Below are positions 6,815 to 14,809 of a DNA stretch of 24,525 nucleotides, piece after piece; the first letter of the stretch is position 1; each line of letters starts with the position of its first letter. Under the pieces are notes generated by a model. That model did not search any database, was not told the origin of the DNA, and saw only the letters and a list, made by a program, of their open reading frames with translations. This stretch comes from Porticoccaceae bacterium (GTDB lineage Bacteria > Pseudomonadota > Gammaproteobacteria > Pseudomonadales > Porticoccaceae). The position numbers and the translations under genes are program-made. The stretch is taken from assembly GCA_003448675.1 (NCBI GenBank), contig DLXZ01000226.1:11017-35541 (forward strand). The letters are read 5' to 3'.

Positions 6815-8037
6815 GCGATTTTTACCAGAATGGCATCATTACCACCCTGCACAACCTCTCAGACCGCCCGCTGGCCGATCTGGAAGACGAACTGATGGGG
6901 TTTTCTCGCACCAGGCCCATGTCTCTGATACTGCCCTCGTTATTTTCCGAACTAGAGGGCGCGGCGCTACCCAATATTGTCGATCATCTGTGCCACGTGC
7001 CCTATCTCAGCGAAATCGTCATTGGCCTGGATCGCGCCACGGAAGAGGAATACCGCCACGCTCTTGCGTTCTTTTCCCGCCTGCCCCAGCGCTTTCGCGT
7101 ACTCTGGAATGATGGCCCCCGGCTACAGGCCATTGACAAGATGCTACAGGAACACGGCCTGGCGCCACGGGAGTTGGGCAAGGGCCGTAATGTCTGGTAT
7201 TGCATGGGTTATGTGATGTGCTCGAATATCGGCAGGGCCATCGCCCTCCATGACTGCGACATCCTCACCTACGACCGCGCCCTGCTCGCCCGGCTCATGT
7301 ATCCGGTGGCCAACCCGGCCTTCAACTATGAATTCTGCAAGGGCTATTACGCGCGAGTGGCTGATGGACGTATCAATGGCCGTGTCAGCCGTCTTCTGGT
7401 TACACCACTGATTCGCGCGCTGAAAAAAGTCCTGGGGCCGATGGATTATCTGGATTATCTGGACAGCTTCCGCTACCCACTGGCCGGGGAGTTTGCCATG
7501 CGCCGGGGAGTCCTCAGCGATATTCGTATTCCCAGCGACTGGGGTCTGGAGGTCGGTGTACTGTCGGAAATGAAGCGCAACTATGCCACCAACCGCATCT
7601 GCCAGGTGGATATCGCGGAAACCTATGACCACAAGCACCAGGACATATCCATGGACAACGACACTCAGGGCCTGTCCCGCATGTCCATCGACATCTGCAA
7701 GGCCCTGTTTCGCAAACTAGCCACCATCGGTGTAGTGTTTAATCAGGAGACTTTCCGCACCATCAAGGCCAGTTATTTCCGCATCGCACTGGATTTCGTT
7801 GAAACCTACCGCAACGATGCCCTGATCAATGGTCTCAACCTGGATATTCATGAAGAAGAAAGCGCCGTGGAGTTGTTTGCCGAGAATATTATCAAAGCCG
7901 GCAACCACTTCCTGGACCGCCCAATGGAAACGCCCTTTATTCCCACCTGGAACCGGGTAATCAGCGCCATCCCCGACATTTTGGAACAAATGCATACGGC
8001 GGTGGAAACCGACCAGAATGAGTTCTCGCCCCGTTGA
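6811..8037 (+). CDS. gpgS: Glucosyl-3-phosphoglycerate synthase (GT81)
   Basis: A 408-residue retaining glycosyltransferase of family GT81 that moves glucose from an NDP-glucose to 3-phosphoglycerate. The GT-A fold is shown by SLILPSLFSEL (38-48), the IVIGLDRA strand, GKGRNVWY (123-130), the metal-binding HDCDILTY with DCD at 148-150, and GRINGRVSRLLVTPL (187-200), a GT81 hallmark. The conserved GDWGLEVG-like segment appears as SDWGLEVGVLSEM. The ATG is preceded by a strong GGAGG, the best ribosome site in the operon. An in-frame 9-base tandem repeat (GATTATCTG twice, 7444-7461) encodes DYLDYL. The 3' end overlaps the phosphorylase gene by 20 bases if the earliest start there is used. With the upstream phosphatase it completes the two-step route to glucosylglycerate. 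Confidence 0.92.
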   Translation: MSDFYQNGIITTLHNLSDRPLADLEDELMGFSRTRPMSLILPSLFSELEGAALPNIVDHLCHVPYLSEIVIGLDRATEEEYRHALAFFSRLPQRFRVLWNDGPRLQAIDKMLQEHGLAPRELGKGRNVWYCMGYVMCSNIGRAIALHDCDILTYDRALLARLMYPVANPAFNYEFCKGYYARVADGRINGRVSRLLVTPLIRALKKVLGPMDYLDYLDSFRYPLAGEFAMRRGVLSDIRIPSDWGLEVGVLSEMKRNYATNRICQVDIAETYDHKHQDISMDNDTQGLSRMSIDICKALFRKLATIGVVFNQETFRTIKASYFRIALDFVETYRNDALINGLNLDIHEEESAVELFAENIIKAGNHFLDRPMETPFIPTWNRVISAIPDILEQMHTAVETDQNEFSPR

Positions 8038-9817
8038 GCCGCCAATGGACACCATGACCGACCCAAGCCCAATGGTGGAACTGCGTTTTCGCATCATCAA
8101 CCACCTCAGCCACCTGTATCCAAACACCGATGTCGACAGTCTGTGCGATGAAGTCATCGCCATCATGGGTTTTAAGTCGGATTACCACCCAAGCCACCCC
8201 TTTGAAAACCATTGGGACGAAAGAGACATCGCGGTAATTACCTACGCCGACACCATCGTCGAGACTGGCGTTAAACCCCTGCATTCTCTCAAGGACTTTT
8301 TTTGCCAGCATCTAAGCGATATCGCCTCCATTGTCCATGTGCTGCCATTTTATCCCTTTAGCTCTGATGACGGCTTCGCCGTGGTTGACTATTTGCAAGT
8401 GGAGGAGCGCCTAGGTACCTGGCAGGACATTGGCGAACTGACCCGGCACTTTAAACTGATGGCCGACCTGGTGATCAACCATTGTTCGTCACAAAGCCAG
8501 TGGTTTCTGAATTTTCTCGAAGACATGGAACCCGGTCGCGATTACTTCGTCACAGTCGGTCTGGAAGACGACCTCAGCCAGGTCGTACGCCCCCGCACTA
8601 GCCCGCTGCTAAAAAAGGTGGAAACCGCCGCTGGCGAACGCCACGTCTGGTGCACCTTCAGCCACGACCAGGTCGATCTAGACTTCGCCAACCCCCGGGT
8701 GCTGCTGGAGTTTATTAAAATCGTAGCTTTTTACCTGCGCAGTGGCGTTGATATTTTCCGGCTCGACGCCATCGCTTTTGTCTGGAAGATTATTGGCACC
8801 GACTGCCTGAACCTGCCTCAAACCCACGAGATTGTGCGCCTGCTGCGAACCCTGGTCGAACACACTAACCCCGACGCCTTACTGATTACCGAAACCAATA
8901 TCCCCAATCGCGAAAATCTGTCTTATTTTGGCAATGCCAACGAAGCGCACATCATTTACAACTTCTCGCTGCCCCCCCTGCTGGTCAATACTCTCATCAC
9001 CGGAGACTGCCAGTACTTACGCACCTGGATGATGAGCATGCCCCCAGCGCGCAATGGCACCACCTACCTGAACTTTATCGCCTCCCATGACGGCCTCGGA
9101 CTGCGCCCGGCGGAGGGTTTGCTCAGCGACGAAGAAATACTGGTGCTGGCCGAAACCCTGCAAAAATTTGGCGGGCATATTTCCTGGCGAGCCCTTAACC
9201 ACAATAGCCCCGAGGCTAGACCCTACGAAATCAACATCAGCCTCTACGATGCCCTGCAGGGGACAGTCAAGGGCTCCGACTCATACAACCACGAGCGCTT
9301 TCTCTGCGCACACGCCATTATGCTGGCTCTGGAAGGCATCCCCGCCTTTTACTTTCACAGCCTGGTCGCCACACATAATGACAACGAGAAACTGCAGCGC
9401 ACGGGGCACAACCGCGCCATCAATCGCCATAACTGGGATCGGGCGCTTCTGGAACAACAGCTCAACAATGGTAGCGAACACCAACGGGTTTTCGAGGCCC
9501 TTACCCGACTGATCAAGATCCGCAAAGCCAATCCCTGCTTTCACCCCAACGCCACCCAATTCACCCTGCACCTGCCGGGCACGGACAACCTGAACCGGAT
9601 TTTCGCCTTCTGGCGCCAAAGCATCGACCGCCAACAGAACGTATTTTGTCTGTACAACGTCACCGATCAGGCCCAGACCATTTCCCTCTGTGATCTCAAC
9701 CTGATCAATACCGATGACTGGTTTGACCTGGTGACCGGTAACGAACACGCCGACCTTCAGGCGAAGGTTCATCTAGCGCCCTATGAATTTATCTGGCTGG
9801 CGAACACTGCCGCTTGA
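8018..9817 (+). CDS. GH13 glucoside phosphorylase, probably glucosylglycerate phosphorylase
   Basis: A 599-residue GH13 enzyme of the sucrose-phosphorylase subfamily (GH13_18). Catalytic residues are the nucleophile D250 (IFRLDAI), the acid/base E292 (LITETNIPN) and the transition-state aspartate D358 (ASHDGLG). The VLPFYPFSSDDGF start of the barrel is also typical. The acid/base segment TETNIPNRENLSYFG resembles the YcjM/glucosylglycerate phosphorylase branch rather than true sucrose phosphorylases. Inferred reaction: glucosylglycerate + phosphate gives glucose 1-phosphate + D-glycerate. Its place beside the synthase, phosphatase and glycerate kinase supports that over sucrose. The start is uncertain: ATG 8018 overlaps the synthase end, and ATG 8045 and 8054 are possible. 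No clear terminator follows. Confidence 0.85.
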   Translation: MSSRPVEPPMDTMTDPSPMVELRFRIINHLSHLYPNTDVDSLCDEVIAIMGFKSDYHPSHPFENHWDERDIAVITYADTIVETGVKPLHSLKDFFCQHLSDIASIVHVLPFYPFSSDDGFAVVDYLQVEERLGTWQDIGELTRHFKLMADLVINHCSSQSQWFLNFLEDMEPGRDYFVTVGLEDDLSQVVRPRTSPLLKKVETAAGERHVWCTFSHDQVDLDFANPRVLLEFIKIVAFYLRSGVDIFRLDAIAFVWKIIGTDCLNLPQTHEIVRLLRTLVEHTNPDALLITETNIPNRENLSYFGNANEAHIIYNFSLPPLLVNTLITGDCQYLRTWMMSMPPARNGTTYLNFIASHDGLGLRPAEGLLSDEEILVLAETLQKFGGHISWRALNHNSPEARPYEINISLYDALQGTVKGSDSYNHERFLCAHAIMLALEGIPAFYFHSLVATHNDNEKLQRTGHNRAINRHNWDRALLEQQLNNGSEHQRVFEALTRLIKIRKANPCFHPNATQFTLHLPGTDNLNRIFAFWRQSIDRQQNVFCLYNVTDQAQTISLCDLNLINTDDWFDLVTGNEHADLQAKVHLAPYEFIWLANTAA

Positions 9818-9960
9818 CTTCACTCGCCAGCCAGTTTCACCGGGCATTGGCTCAATATGCACAAAGGCACTTCCCCTGACTCCGGCTTTTGCTATTATCA
9901 AAAACAACTTTCGGTGTCGCGTTATTTCTTCTTATACCAACAATGACTCAGGGGGCAACC

Positions 9961-11064
9961 ATGAAAGCCAATGCAGCAGTGTTTACCGAGATCGGCAAAG
10001 ACCTCACCATCGAACAGATCGACATCGACGATCCGCGTCCCAACGAGGTGCTGGTACGCACCGCCGCCTGCGGCGTCTGCCACAGTGACGTCCATTTTGC
10101 TAAAGGCGCTATCCTTGGGCCGATCCCAACCGTCCCCGGCCATGAGCCGGCGGGGGTCGTCGAAGCGGTGGGTTCAGAGGTGAACTCCGTCGAGGTGGGC
10201 GATCATGTTATCGCCTGCACCTCGATGTTTTGTGGCAAATGTAATCAATGCCTGCAAGGTCGCCCCTATCTCTGCATGGATCGCCGCCAGTGCCAGCGCA
10301 AAAAAGGCGACACCCCGCGCCTGTCCCTGAACGGGGAAAAGCTGACCCAATTTGCCGACCTATCGGCCTTCTGCGAAAAAATGCTGGTGCACGAATCCGC
10401 CGTGGTCAAAATCGACAAGGATATTCCCCTGGCAAGCGCCGCGCTGGTGGGCTGCGCAGTGACCACGGGTGTGGGCGCGGCACTTAATACCGCACAGGTT
10501 AAACCCGGTTCCTCGGTGGCGGTATTCGGCGTCGGCGGCATTGGCATTTCCATTATCCAGGGCGCGCGCATTGCTGGGGCACGGCAGATCATCGCCATCG
10601 ACCTGGTGCCCTCGAAGCTCGAAACCGCGAAAAAATTCGGCGCCACCCACACCCTGTTGGGTGGACCAGACAGCCCGGACGGCGATCCGGTCAAAGCGCT
10701 GAAAAAACTCAGTGGTGGTGGCGTTGATTACGCCTTCGACGCCGTGGGCGTGCCCCAGTTGTCCAGGCAATGCTTCTATTCCCTGGCGCCCAAGGGCCTG
10801 GCCGTGATCGTCGGCGCAATTCCGACGGGACAAAAGCTCGAAGTAGACCCGGGCCATTTTTACCTGGAAAAATCCATCACCGGCTGCTTTATGGGCTCCA
10901 ACCGCTTCCATATTGACGCCCTGCACTACCTGGATTTCTACAAGCAGGGCCGACTGGATCTGGACTCCATGATCACCGACCGCATGAGCCTGGGCGATAT
11001 CAACAAGGCCTTCAGCCTGCTGGATAGCGGTGAAATCAACCGGGCGGTCATTACTTTCGACTGA
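9961..11064 (+). CDS. Zinc-dependent alcohol dehydrogenase (MDR family)
   Basis: A 367-residue medium-chain dehydrogenase/reductase, close to the class III type, oxidising an alcohol with NAD(P)+. Catalytic zinc ligands are C40 (CGVCHSD), H61 with E62 (PGHEPAG) and C165 (VGCAVTTG). The structural zinc uses C91, C94, C97 and C105. The Rossmann motif is VFGVGGIGIS (188-197). The ATG at 9961 follows AGGGGG at good spacing. A longer frame from TTG 9889 would add a leader that looks like a signal peptide but lies outside the family's normal length. It starts 143 bases after the phosphorylase gene and precedes a BKACE-family gene by 55 bases, so those two may be cotranscribed. The alcohol substrate is unknown. 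Confidence 0.92.
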   Translation: MKANAAVFTEIGKDLTIEQIDIDDPRPNEVLVRTAACGVCHSDVHFAKGAILGPIPTVPGHEPAGVVEAVGSEVNSVEVGDHVIACTSMFCGKCNQCLQGRPYLCMDRRQCQRKKGDTPRLSLNGEKLTQFADLSAFCEKMLVHESAVVKIDKDIPLASAALVGCAVTTGVGAALNTAQVKPGSSVAVFGVGGIGISIIQGARIAGARQIIAIDLVPSKLETAKKFGATHTLLGGPDSPDGDPVKALKKLSGGGVDYAFDAVGVPQLSRQCFYSLAPKGLAVIVGAIPTGQKLEVDPGHFYLEKSITGCFMGSNRFHIDALHYLDFYKQGRLDLDSMITDRMSLGDINKAFSLLDSGEINRAVITFD

Positions 11065-11083
11065 ATCCAACCGCCATTGAACC

Positions 11084-11103
11084 AGGCCGGCGCCCGCCGG
11101 CCT
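11084..11103 (+). other. GC-rich hairpin between two genes
   Basis: AGGCCGGC-GCCC-GCCGGCCT: an 8-bp perfect stem with a 4-base loop, followed by only two further T, between the alcohol dehydrogenase stop and the next gene's ribosome site. The short U-tail makes it at best a weak or attenuating terminator; it may instead stabilise the upstream transcript's 3' end. Confidence 0.55.
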
Positions 11104-11119
11104 TTGATGGAGAGGGCCC

Positions 11120-12013
11120 ATGAACAAGCTGATTATCGAAGCCCGTATTAATGAATACGCAGGTCGCGGGCAGAACCCCAATGTGCCGTGGATGCCGGAA
11201 GAAATTGCCGAAACCGCGGCCCACTGCCGGGAGGCGGGCGCTTCTATCGTGCACTTTCATGCCCGCACCGCCGAAGGCGAACCCGAGCACCGGATCGAGG
11301 TCTATGCCGATATTATTCAGCGCATCAGAGCCCGCAGCGATATTCTGATTCACCCCACCCTGGGCGCCTTCGCCAACGATGGCGATGCCAGCGAGCGGAT
11401 TCAGCCGATTCTGGAATTGGCGGGGGACCCCGCCACCCGGCCCCATTTCGCGCCGCTGGATATGGGCACTACCAATATCGATGCCTATGACCCTGACGCC
11501 AAAAAGTTTCGCAGTACCGAAGCGGTCTACACGAACACCACAAAGACGCTGCAATATTTCGCCGAACGCCTGAAAAAAAGCACCGTTAGGCCCTACGCAT
11601 CACTCTGGAACGTGGGTTTCACCCGCCAGTTTCTGGCCTTTATGGACATGAACCTGATTGCAGAACCCGCTTACGCCTGTCTGATTATGACCGGCGACGA
11701 TCTGCCCGCCGCCCATCCCGGCACCGAACAGGGCCTGGATGCACACACGGCATTTATCCCCAAAGACAAAAATATTGTCTGGACGGCCATGAATCACGGC
11801 GGCGATCTATTTCCGCTGCTACCCAGGATTATCAACGAAGGCGGGCATGTTTCCATTGGCCTGGGCGACTGGCCTTATCTGGAAATCAATGAGCGTCAGC
11901 CACCGACCAATGAAGAAGTCATTGCTAAAGTCACGGAGCTAGCGAGCCTGCTGGGTCGTGAAACGGCAAGCCCCAGCGAAGCAGCCCGAGCACTCGGCGT
12001 GAATATTCTCTAG
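11120..12013 (+). CDS. BKACE/DUF849 family protein (beta-keto acid cleavage enzyme-like)
   Basis: A 297-residue TIM-barrel protein of the family of 3-keto-5-aminohexanoate cleavage enzyme. That family condenses a beta-keto acid with acetyl-CoA to give acetoacetate and a new CoA ester. Visible are the N-terminal IIEARINEY, the zinc-binding HFHAR (H45, H47) in the AGASIVHFHAR strand, DMGTTN, and a C-terminal GGHVSIGLGDWPYLE. In characterised members the last motif reads GGHVRVGLEDN, with the Glu as a zinc ligand. Here it is Gly (codon GGC), so the metal site is altered and the canonical reaction is in doubt. The ATG has a good ribosome site (GGAGAGG). It follows the alcohol dehydrogenase and probably shares its transcript. 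Confidence 0.85.
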   Translation: MNKLIIEARINEYAGRGQNPNVPWMPEEIAETAAHCREAGASIVHFHARTAEGEPEHRIEVYADIIQRIRARSDILIHPTLGAFANDGDASERIQPILELAGDPATRPHFAPLDMGTTNIDAYDPDAKKFRSTEAVYTNTTKTLQYFAERLKKSTVRPYASLWNVGFTRQFLAFMDMNLIAEPAYACLIMTGDDLPAAHPGTEQGLDAHTAFIPKDKNIVWTAMNHGGDLFPLLPRIINEGGHVSIGLGDWPYLEINERQPPTNEEVIAKVTELASLLGRETASPSEAARALGVNIL

Positions 12014-12248
12014 CGCCCACCCTACAATGCTGGCAAGCCTACCCCGTACAACCCGCACTCCCTAAGGAGCGTCCATTTCTCACCATTAACGACCCAGGCG
12101 CAAGCCTGAAGCTTCCACTAAAAGTTCATCGTCACGCCTTCTGGCTGGCATGCAACTGACACATGAATTCCTTACTTTTTTCGTCAGGCGCTAGCACCGC
12201 GCCTTTCACCCCATTGCCTTTACATTGATGAATTACAGGGAGTCCGCG

Positions 12249-13517
12249 ATGACCGCAATTCGTTTTCGCTCCATCACTGTGGCCCTGGCCGCTTTAGTCA
12301 GCTTGAATTTACCTGCCCCAACCCACGCCGCACCCGGTAATAGCGCCGATCCCATTGTGCAACTGGGACCCCGGCCCTATTTTCTGGTAAACGACATGGA
12401 TAGCAGCCCGCTCAAGAGCGAACTTCTGGCCTGCATGAAAACCCCACATTTTCGCCAGACCGATTTTTCCATCGGTCACCGTGGCGCCCCCATGCAGTTT
12501 CCGGAACACACGCGGGAATCCTATGAGGCTGCAGCACGCATGGGAGCTGGGATTCTCGAATGCGATGTCACCTTCACCAGGGATAAGGCGCTGGTCTGCC
12601 GCCACTCCCAATGCGACCTGCATACCACCACCAACATCCTGGCCACTGATTTAGCCGAAAAATGCAGTGAAGGTTTTACGCCTGCCCTCATCGGCCCGGA
12701 TGGTGAAGTCCTCGAACCCGCAAGCGCCAAATGCTGTACCAGTGACATAACCCTCGCCGAGTTCAAAACACTGGAAGGTAAAATGGATGCAGCCGACAGC
12801 GCTGCCACCAGCGTCGCACAGTATATGGATGCCACGGCGAACTGGCGCACCGATCTCTATACCTCCAGGGGAACACTACTGAGCCACGCAGAAAGTATCG
12901 AGCTGTTTCGCCAGCTGGGCGCCAAATTTACACCGGAACTAAAGTCCCCCGACGTGGAGATGCCCTTTGATGGCTTTAGCCAGGAAGATTACGCGCAAAA
13001 ACTTCTGGATGAATACAAAGCTGCGGGCGTACCAGCCGATAAGGTATGGCCACAATCCTTCAATCTTGATGATGTGTTGTACTGGATCAATCAGGAGCCG
13101 GCATTTGGCGAGCAGGCAGTGTATCTGGATGGCCGTTATGGTGATGTCGGTTTTGACCACACCGACCCAGCCACCTGGAATCCCAGCATGGAAGCCCTGG
13201 TGGCGCAAAACGTTCATGCCATTGCTCCACCCATGTGGATGTTGCTGAGCATCGAAAACGGTGAGCTTGTTCCATCGGTCTACGCTAAGGCCGCGAAGGC
13301 CGCCGGCCTGGAGATCATCACCTGGACGCTGGAGCGATCAGGGCCACTGGCTAGCGGCGGCGGCTGGTATTATCAAACCACCGCTGAGCTCATCGACAAC
13401 GATGGCGATATGATGGAAGTGCTGGATGTGCTGGCCCAGGATGTGGGCGTACTGGGTGTATTCAGTGACTGGCCCGCAACCACCAGCTACTATGCCAATT
13501 GCATGAAGCTGAAATAA
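12249..13517 (+). CDS. Secreted glycerophosphodiester phosphodiesterase
   Basis: A 422-residue GDPD-family enzyme that hydrolyses glycerophosphodiesters to glycerol 3-phosphate and an alcohol. An N-terminal Sec signal peptide is plain: basic start TAIRFR, hydrophobic core VALAALVSL, cleavage near THA-AP (about residue 27). The catalytic signature is GHRGAP (H77, R78), [12 protein letters not shown], then LECDV (E104, D106 metal ligands) and the second histidine H119 in CRHSQCDL. This [11 protein letters not shown] version replaces the common HD and belongs to a longer, Cys-rich GDPD branch. ATG 12249 is chosen because GGGAG precedes it; ATG 12228 and TTG 12225 lack a site. The 235 bases before it hold no gene, only a small hairpin CAGGC-GCAA-GCCTG. 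It is followed by a bidirectional terminator. Confidence 0.9.
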   Translation: MTAIRFRSITVALAALVSLNLPAPTHAAPGNSADPIVQLGPRPYFLVNDMDSSPLKSELLACMKTPHFRQTDFSIGHRGAPMQFPEHTRESYEAAARMGAGILECDVTFTRDKALVCRHSQCDLHTTTNILATDLAEKCSEGFTPALIGPDGEVLEPASAKCCTSDITLAEFKTLEGKMDAADSAATSVAQYMDATANWRTDLYTSRGTLLSHAESIELFRQLGAKFTPELKSPDVEMPFDGFSQEDYAQKLLDEYKAAGVPADKVWPQSFNLDDVLYWINQEPAFGEQAVYLDGRYGDVGFDHTDPATWNPSMEALVAQNVHAIAPPMWMLLSIENGELVPSVYAKAAKAAGLEIITWTLERSGPLASGGGWYYQTTAELIDNDGDMMEVLDVLAQDVGVLGVFSDWPATTSYYANCMKLK

Positions 13518-13540
13518 ATCTTCACTCACCGCAGCACGAT

Positions 13541-13572
13541 AAAAAGCCGGCAATCAATGCCGGCTTTTTTTT
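13541..13572. terminator. Bidirectional Rho-independent terminator
   Basis: A5-GCCGGCA (13541-13552) pairs with TGCCGGC-T5 around a 5-base loop ATCAA, ending in eight T on the plus strand and five T on the minus strand. It lies between the convergent phosphodiesterase (+) and acyl-CoA dehydrogenase (-) genes and can serve both. Confidence 0.93.
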
Positions 13573-13615
13573 AACACTTCCGCTTAAGGGTTGCGGATAA
13601 GCAAGCTCCCGCGGC

Positions 13616-14776
13616 TTACTTATAGGCCACACCGATCGGCCCGATTTTCTCCCGGGCAATAATTGTCTTCATAATTTGCGCGGTGCCATCGCCGATTTGC
13701 AGACCCATGACATCCATCATGCGCTGGTGGTGGGGCAATTCAGTGGTGTAGCCGTAATGGCCATTCAGTTGTATACAGCTCTGGATAATGTCCGTGGCCC
13801 ATTTGGGTCCCATCCATTTCACCATCGCCGCTTCACTGGTGTGGGGGACGCCTTTGTCCCGCATCATCAAGGATTGGTGGGATAGGGCACGCACAGCGGC
13901 AAGCATGCTCTCGTGTTCGGCCAGGGGGAAGGTGGTGCCCTGGAATTTGGCCAGGGGCCGACCAAAAGCTTCCCGCTCCTGAATGTACTCCCAGGTTTCA
14001 TCGACGGAGGCCTGGGCGGTGCCGACACATTGCAGGGCGATAAGAATCCGGCTCAGGTCAAAGCCCTCCATCACCTTGGTAAAACCCTCTCCCTCGTTGC
14101 CCAACAGAGCGGTTTCGGGAATTTCCACATCGTCAAAAAACACCTGTCCGCGGCCCACCGGACGCGTACCGATGTCGTCAAAATGGGTGCAGGTGACACC
14201 CGGCAGATCCAGCGGCACCAGAAAAGCCGACACGCCACGGGCGCCGGGCGAGTCCTGGTCAGTGCGAGCAAACAGGAGCATCATCTCCGCCTGATCACCG
14301 TAGCTGATGGAAGTTTTTTCACCATTGACTATGTACTTGTCACCTTTCTTTTCGGCCTTAACAATCAGGTTGGCGGCATCGGAACCGCCGCGGGGCTCGC
14401 TCAAACCCAGTTGCACAATAAGTTGACCCGCCGCCATCTGTGGCAAGACCTCGGCTTTCATGTCTTCGTTGCCGTACTTTTCAATCACGCTACCGATCAG
14501 GGGTGTGGTCATGCACATGTAGCTGATATTCATGTCCGCGTAAGCAATGGCCTCACAAATGACTCCCGAAACCAGGCTGCTGGAGCCAATACCGCCAAAT
14601 TCTTCGGAAAAAGTCGGCGCAATCAGGCCGAGGGCGCCCATCTCGCTCAGCAGCTCCCGATCCAGATGGTGGTCGTTACAACGGGCTTGATAACCTTCCC
14701 GCAGGCGCTCGCGAGCAAAGCGCTCGGCGGTTTCTTTAATAAACAGGTCTTCTTCGGATAACCAGGGGATGGTCAT
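13616..14776 (-). CDS. Acyl-CoA dehydrogenase with Asp at the catalytic-base position (AliB-like)
   Basis: A 386-residue FAD acyl-CoA dehydrogenase with the usual three domains: N-terminal helices, a beta domain with LGLSEPRGGSDAA (about 123-135) that holds FAD and substrate, and a C-terminal helical domain with QLNGHYGYTTELPHHQRMMD. Where medium-chain enzymes have the catalytic Glu in YEGTxQI, this protein has IGDGTAQI, so Asp (D363) replaces Glu. Such a change is known, as I recall, among dehydrogenases of alicyclic CoA esters. With the adjacent ligase, which resembles cyclohexanecarboxylate-CoA ligase, it could be a cyclohexanecarboxyl-CoA dehydrogenase. The ATG at 14776 is preferred over 14782 because AGGA abuts the first ATG but stands 6 bases from the second. 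It lies 33 bases downstream of the ligase, in one operon. Confidence 0.88.
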   Translation of the reverse strand: MTIPWLSEEDLFIKETAERFARERLREGYQARCNDHHLDRELLSEMGALGLIAPTFSEEFGGIGSSSLVSGVICEAIAYADMNISYMCMTTPLIGSVIEKYGNEDMKAEVLPQMAAGQLIVQLGLSEPRGGSDAANLIVKAEKKGDKYIVNGEKTSISYGDQAEMMLLFARTDQDSPGARGVSAFLVPLDLPGVTCTHFDDIGTRPVGRGQVFFDDVEIPETALLGNEGEGFTKVMEGFDLSRILIALQCVGTAQASVDETWEYIQEREAFGRPLAKFQGTTFPLAEHESMLAAVRALSHQSLMMRDKGVPHTSEAAMVKWMGPKWATDIIQSCIQLNGHYGYTTELPHHQRMMDVMGLQIGDGTAQIMKTIIAREKIGPIGVAYK

Positions 14777-14809
14777 GCACATTCCTCACGTTGTATTCCC
14801 GGTTGGGAT

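Noticed and set aside
8018..9817. Calling the GH13 enzyme sucrose phosphorylase
   Set aside because: The acid/base segment and the operon partners fit glucosylglycerate better; no fructose or sucrose gene is nearby.
9889..9960. An upstream extension of the alcohol dehydrogenase that reads like a signal peptide
   Set aside because: The ATG at 9961 has a strong AGGGGG site and matches the family N-terminus; the extension starts at TTG without a ribosome site, and these enzymes are cytoplasmic.
10360..11181. A 273-codon minus-strand frame opposite the alcohol dehydrogenase
   Set aside because: Antisense shadow; spans two real genes and the hairpin between them, with no ribosome site or motif.
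13913..14761. A 282-codon plus-strand frame opposite the acyl-CoA dehydrogenase
   Set aside because: Antisense shadow caused by the biased third-position composition of the real gene.
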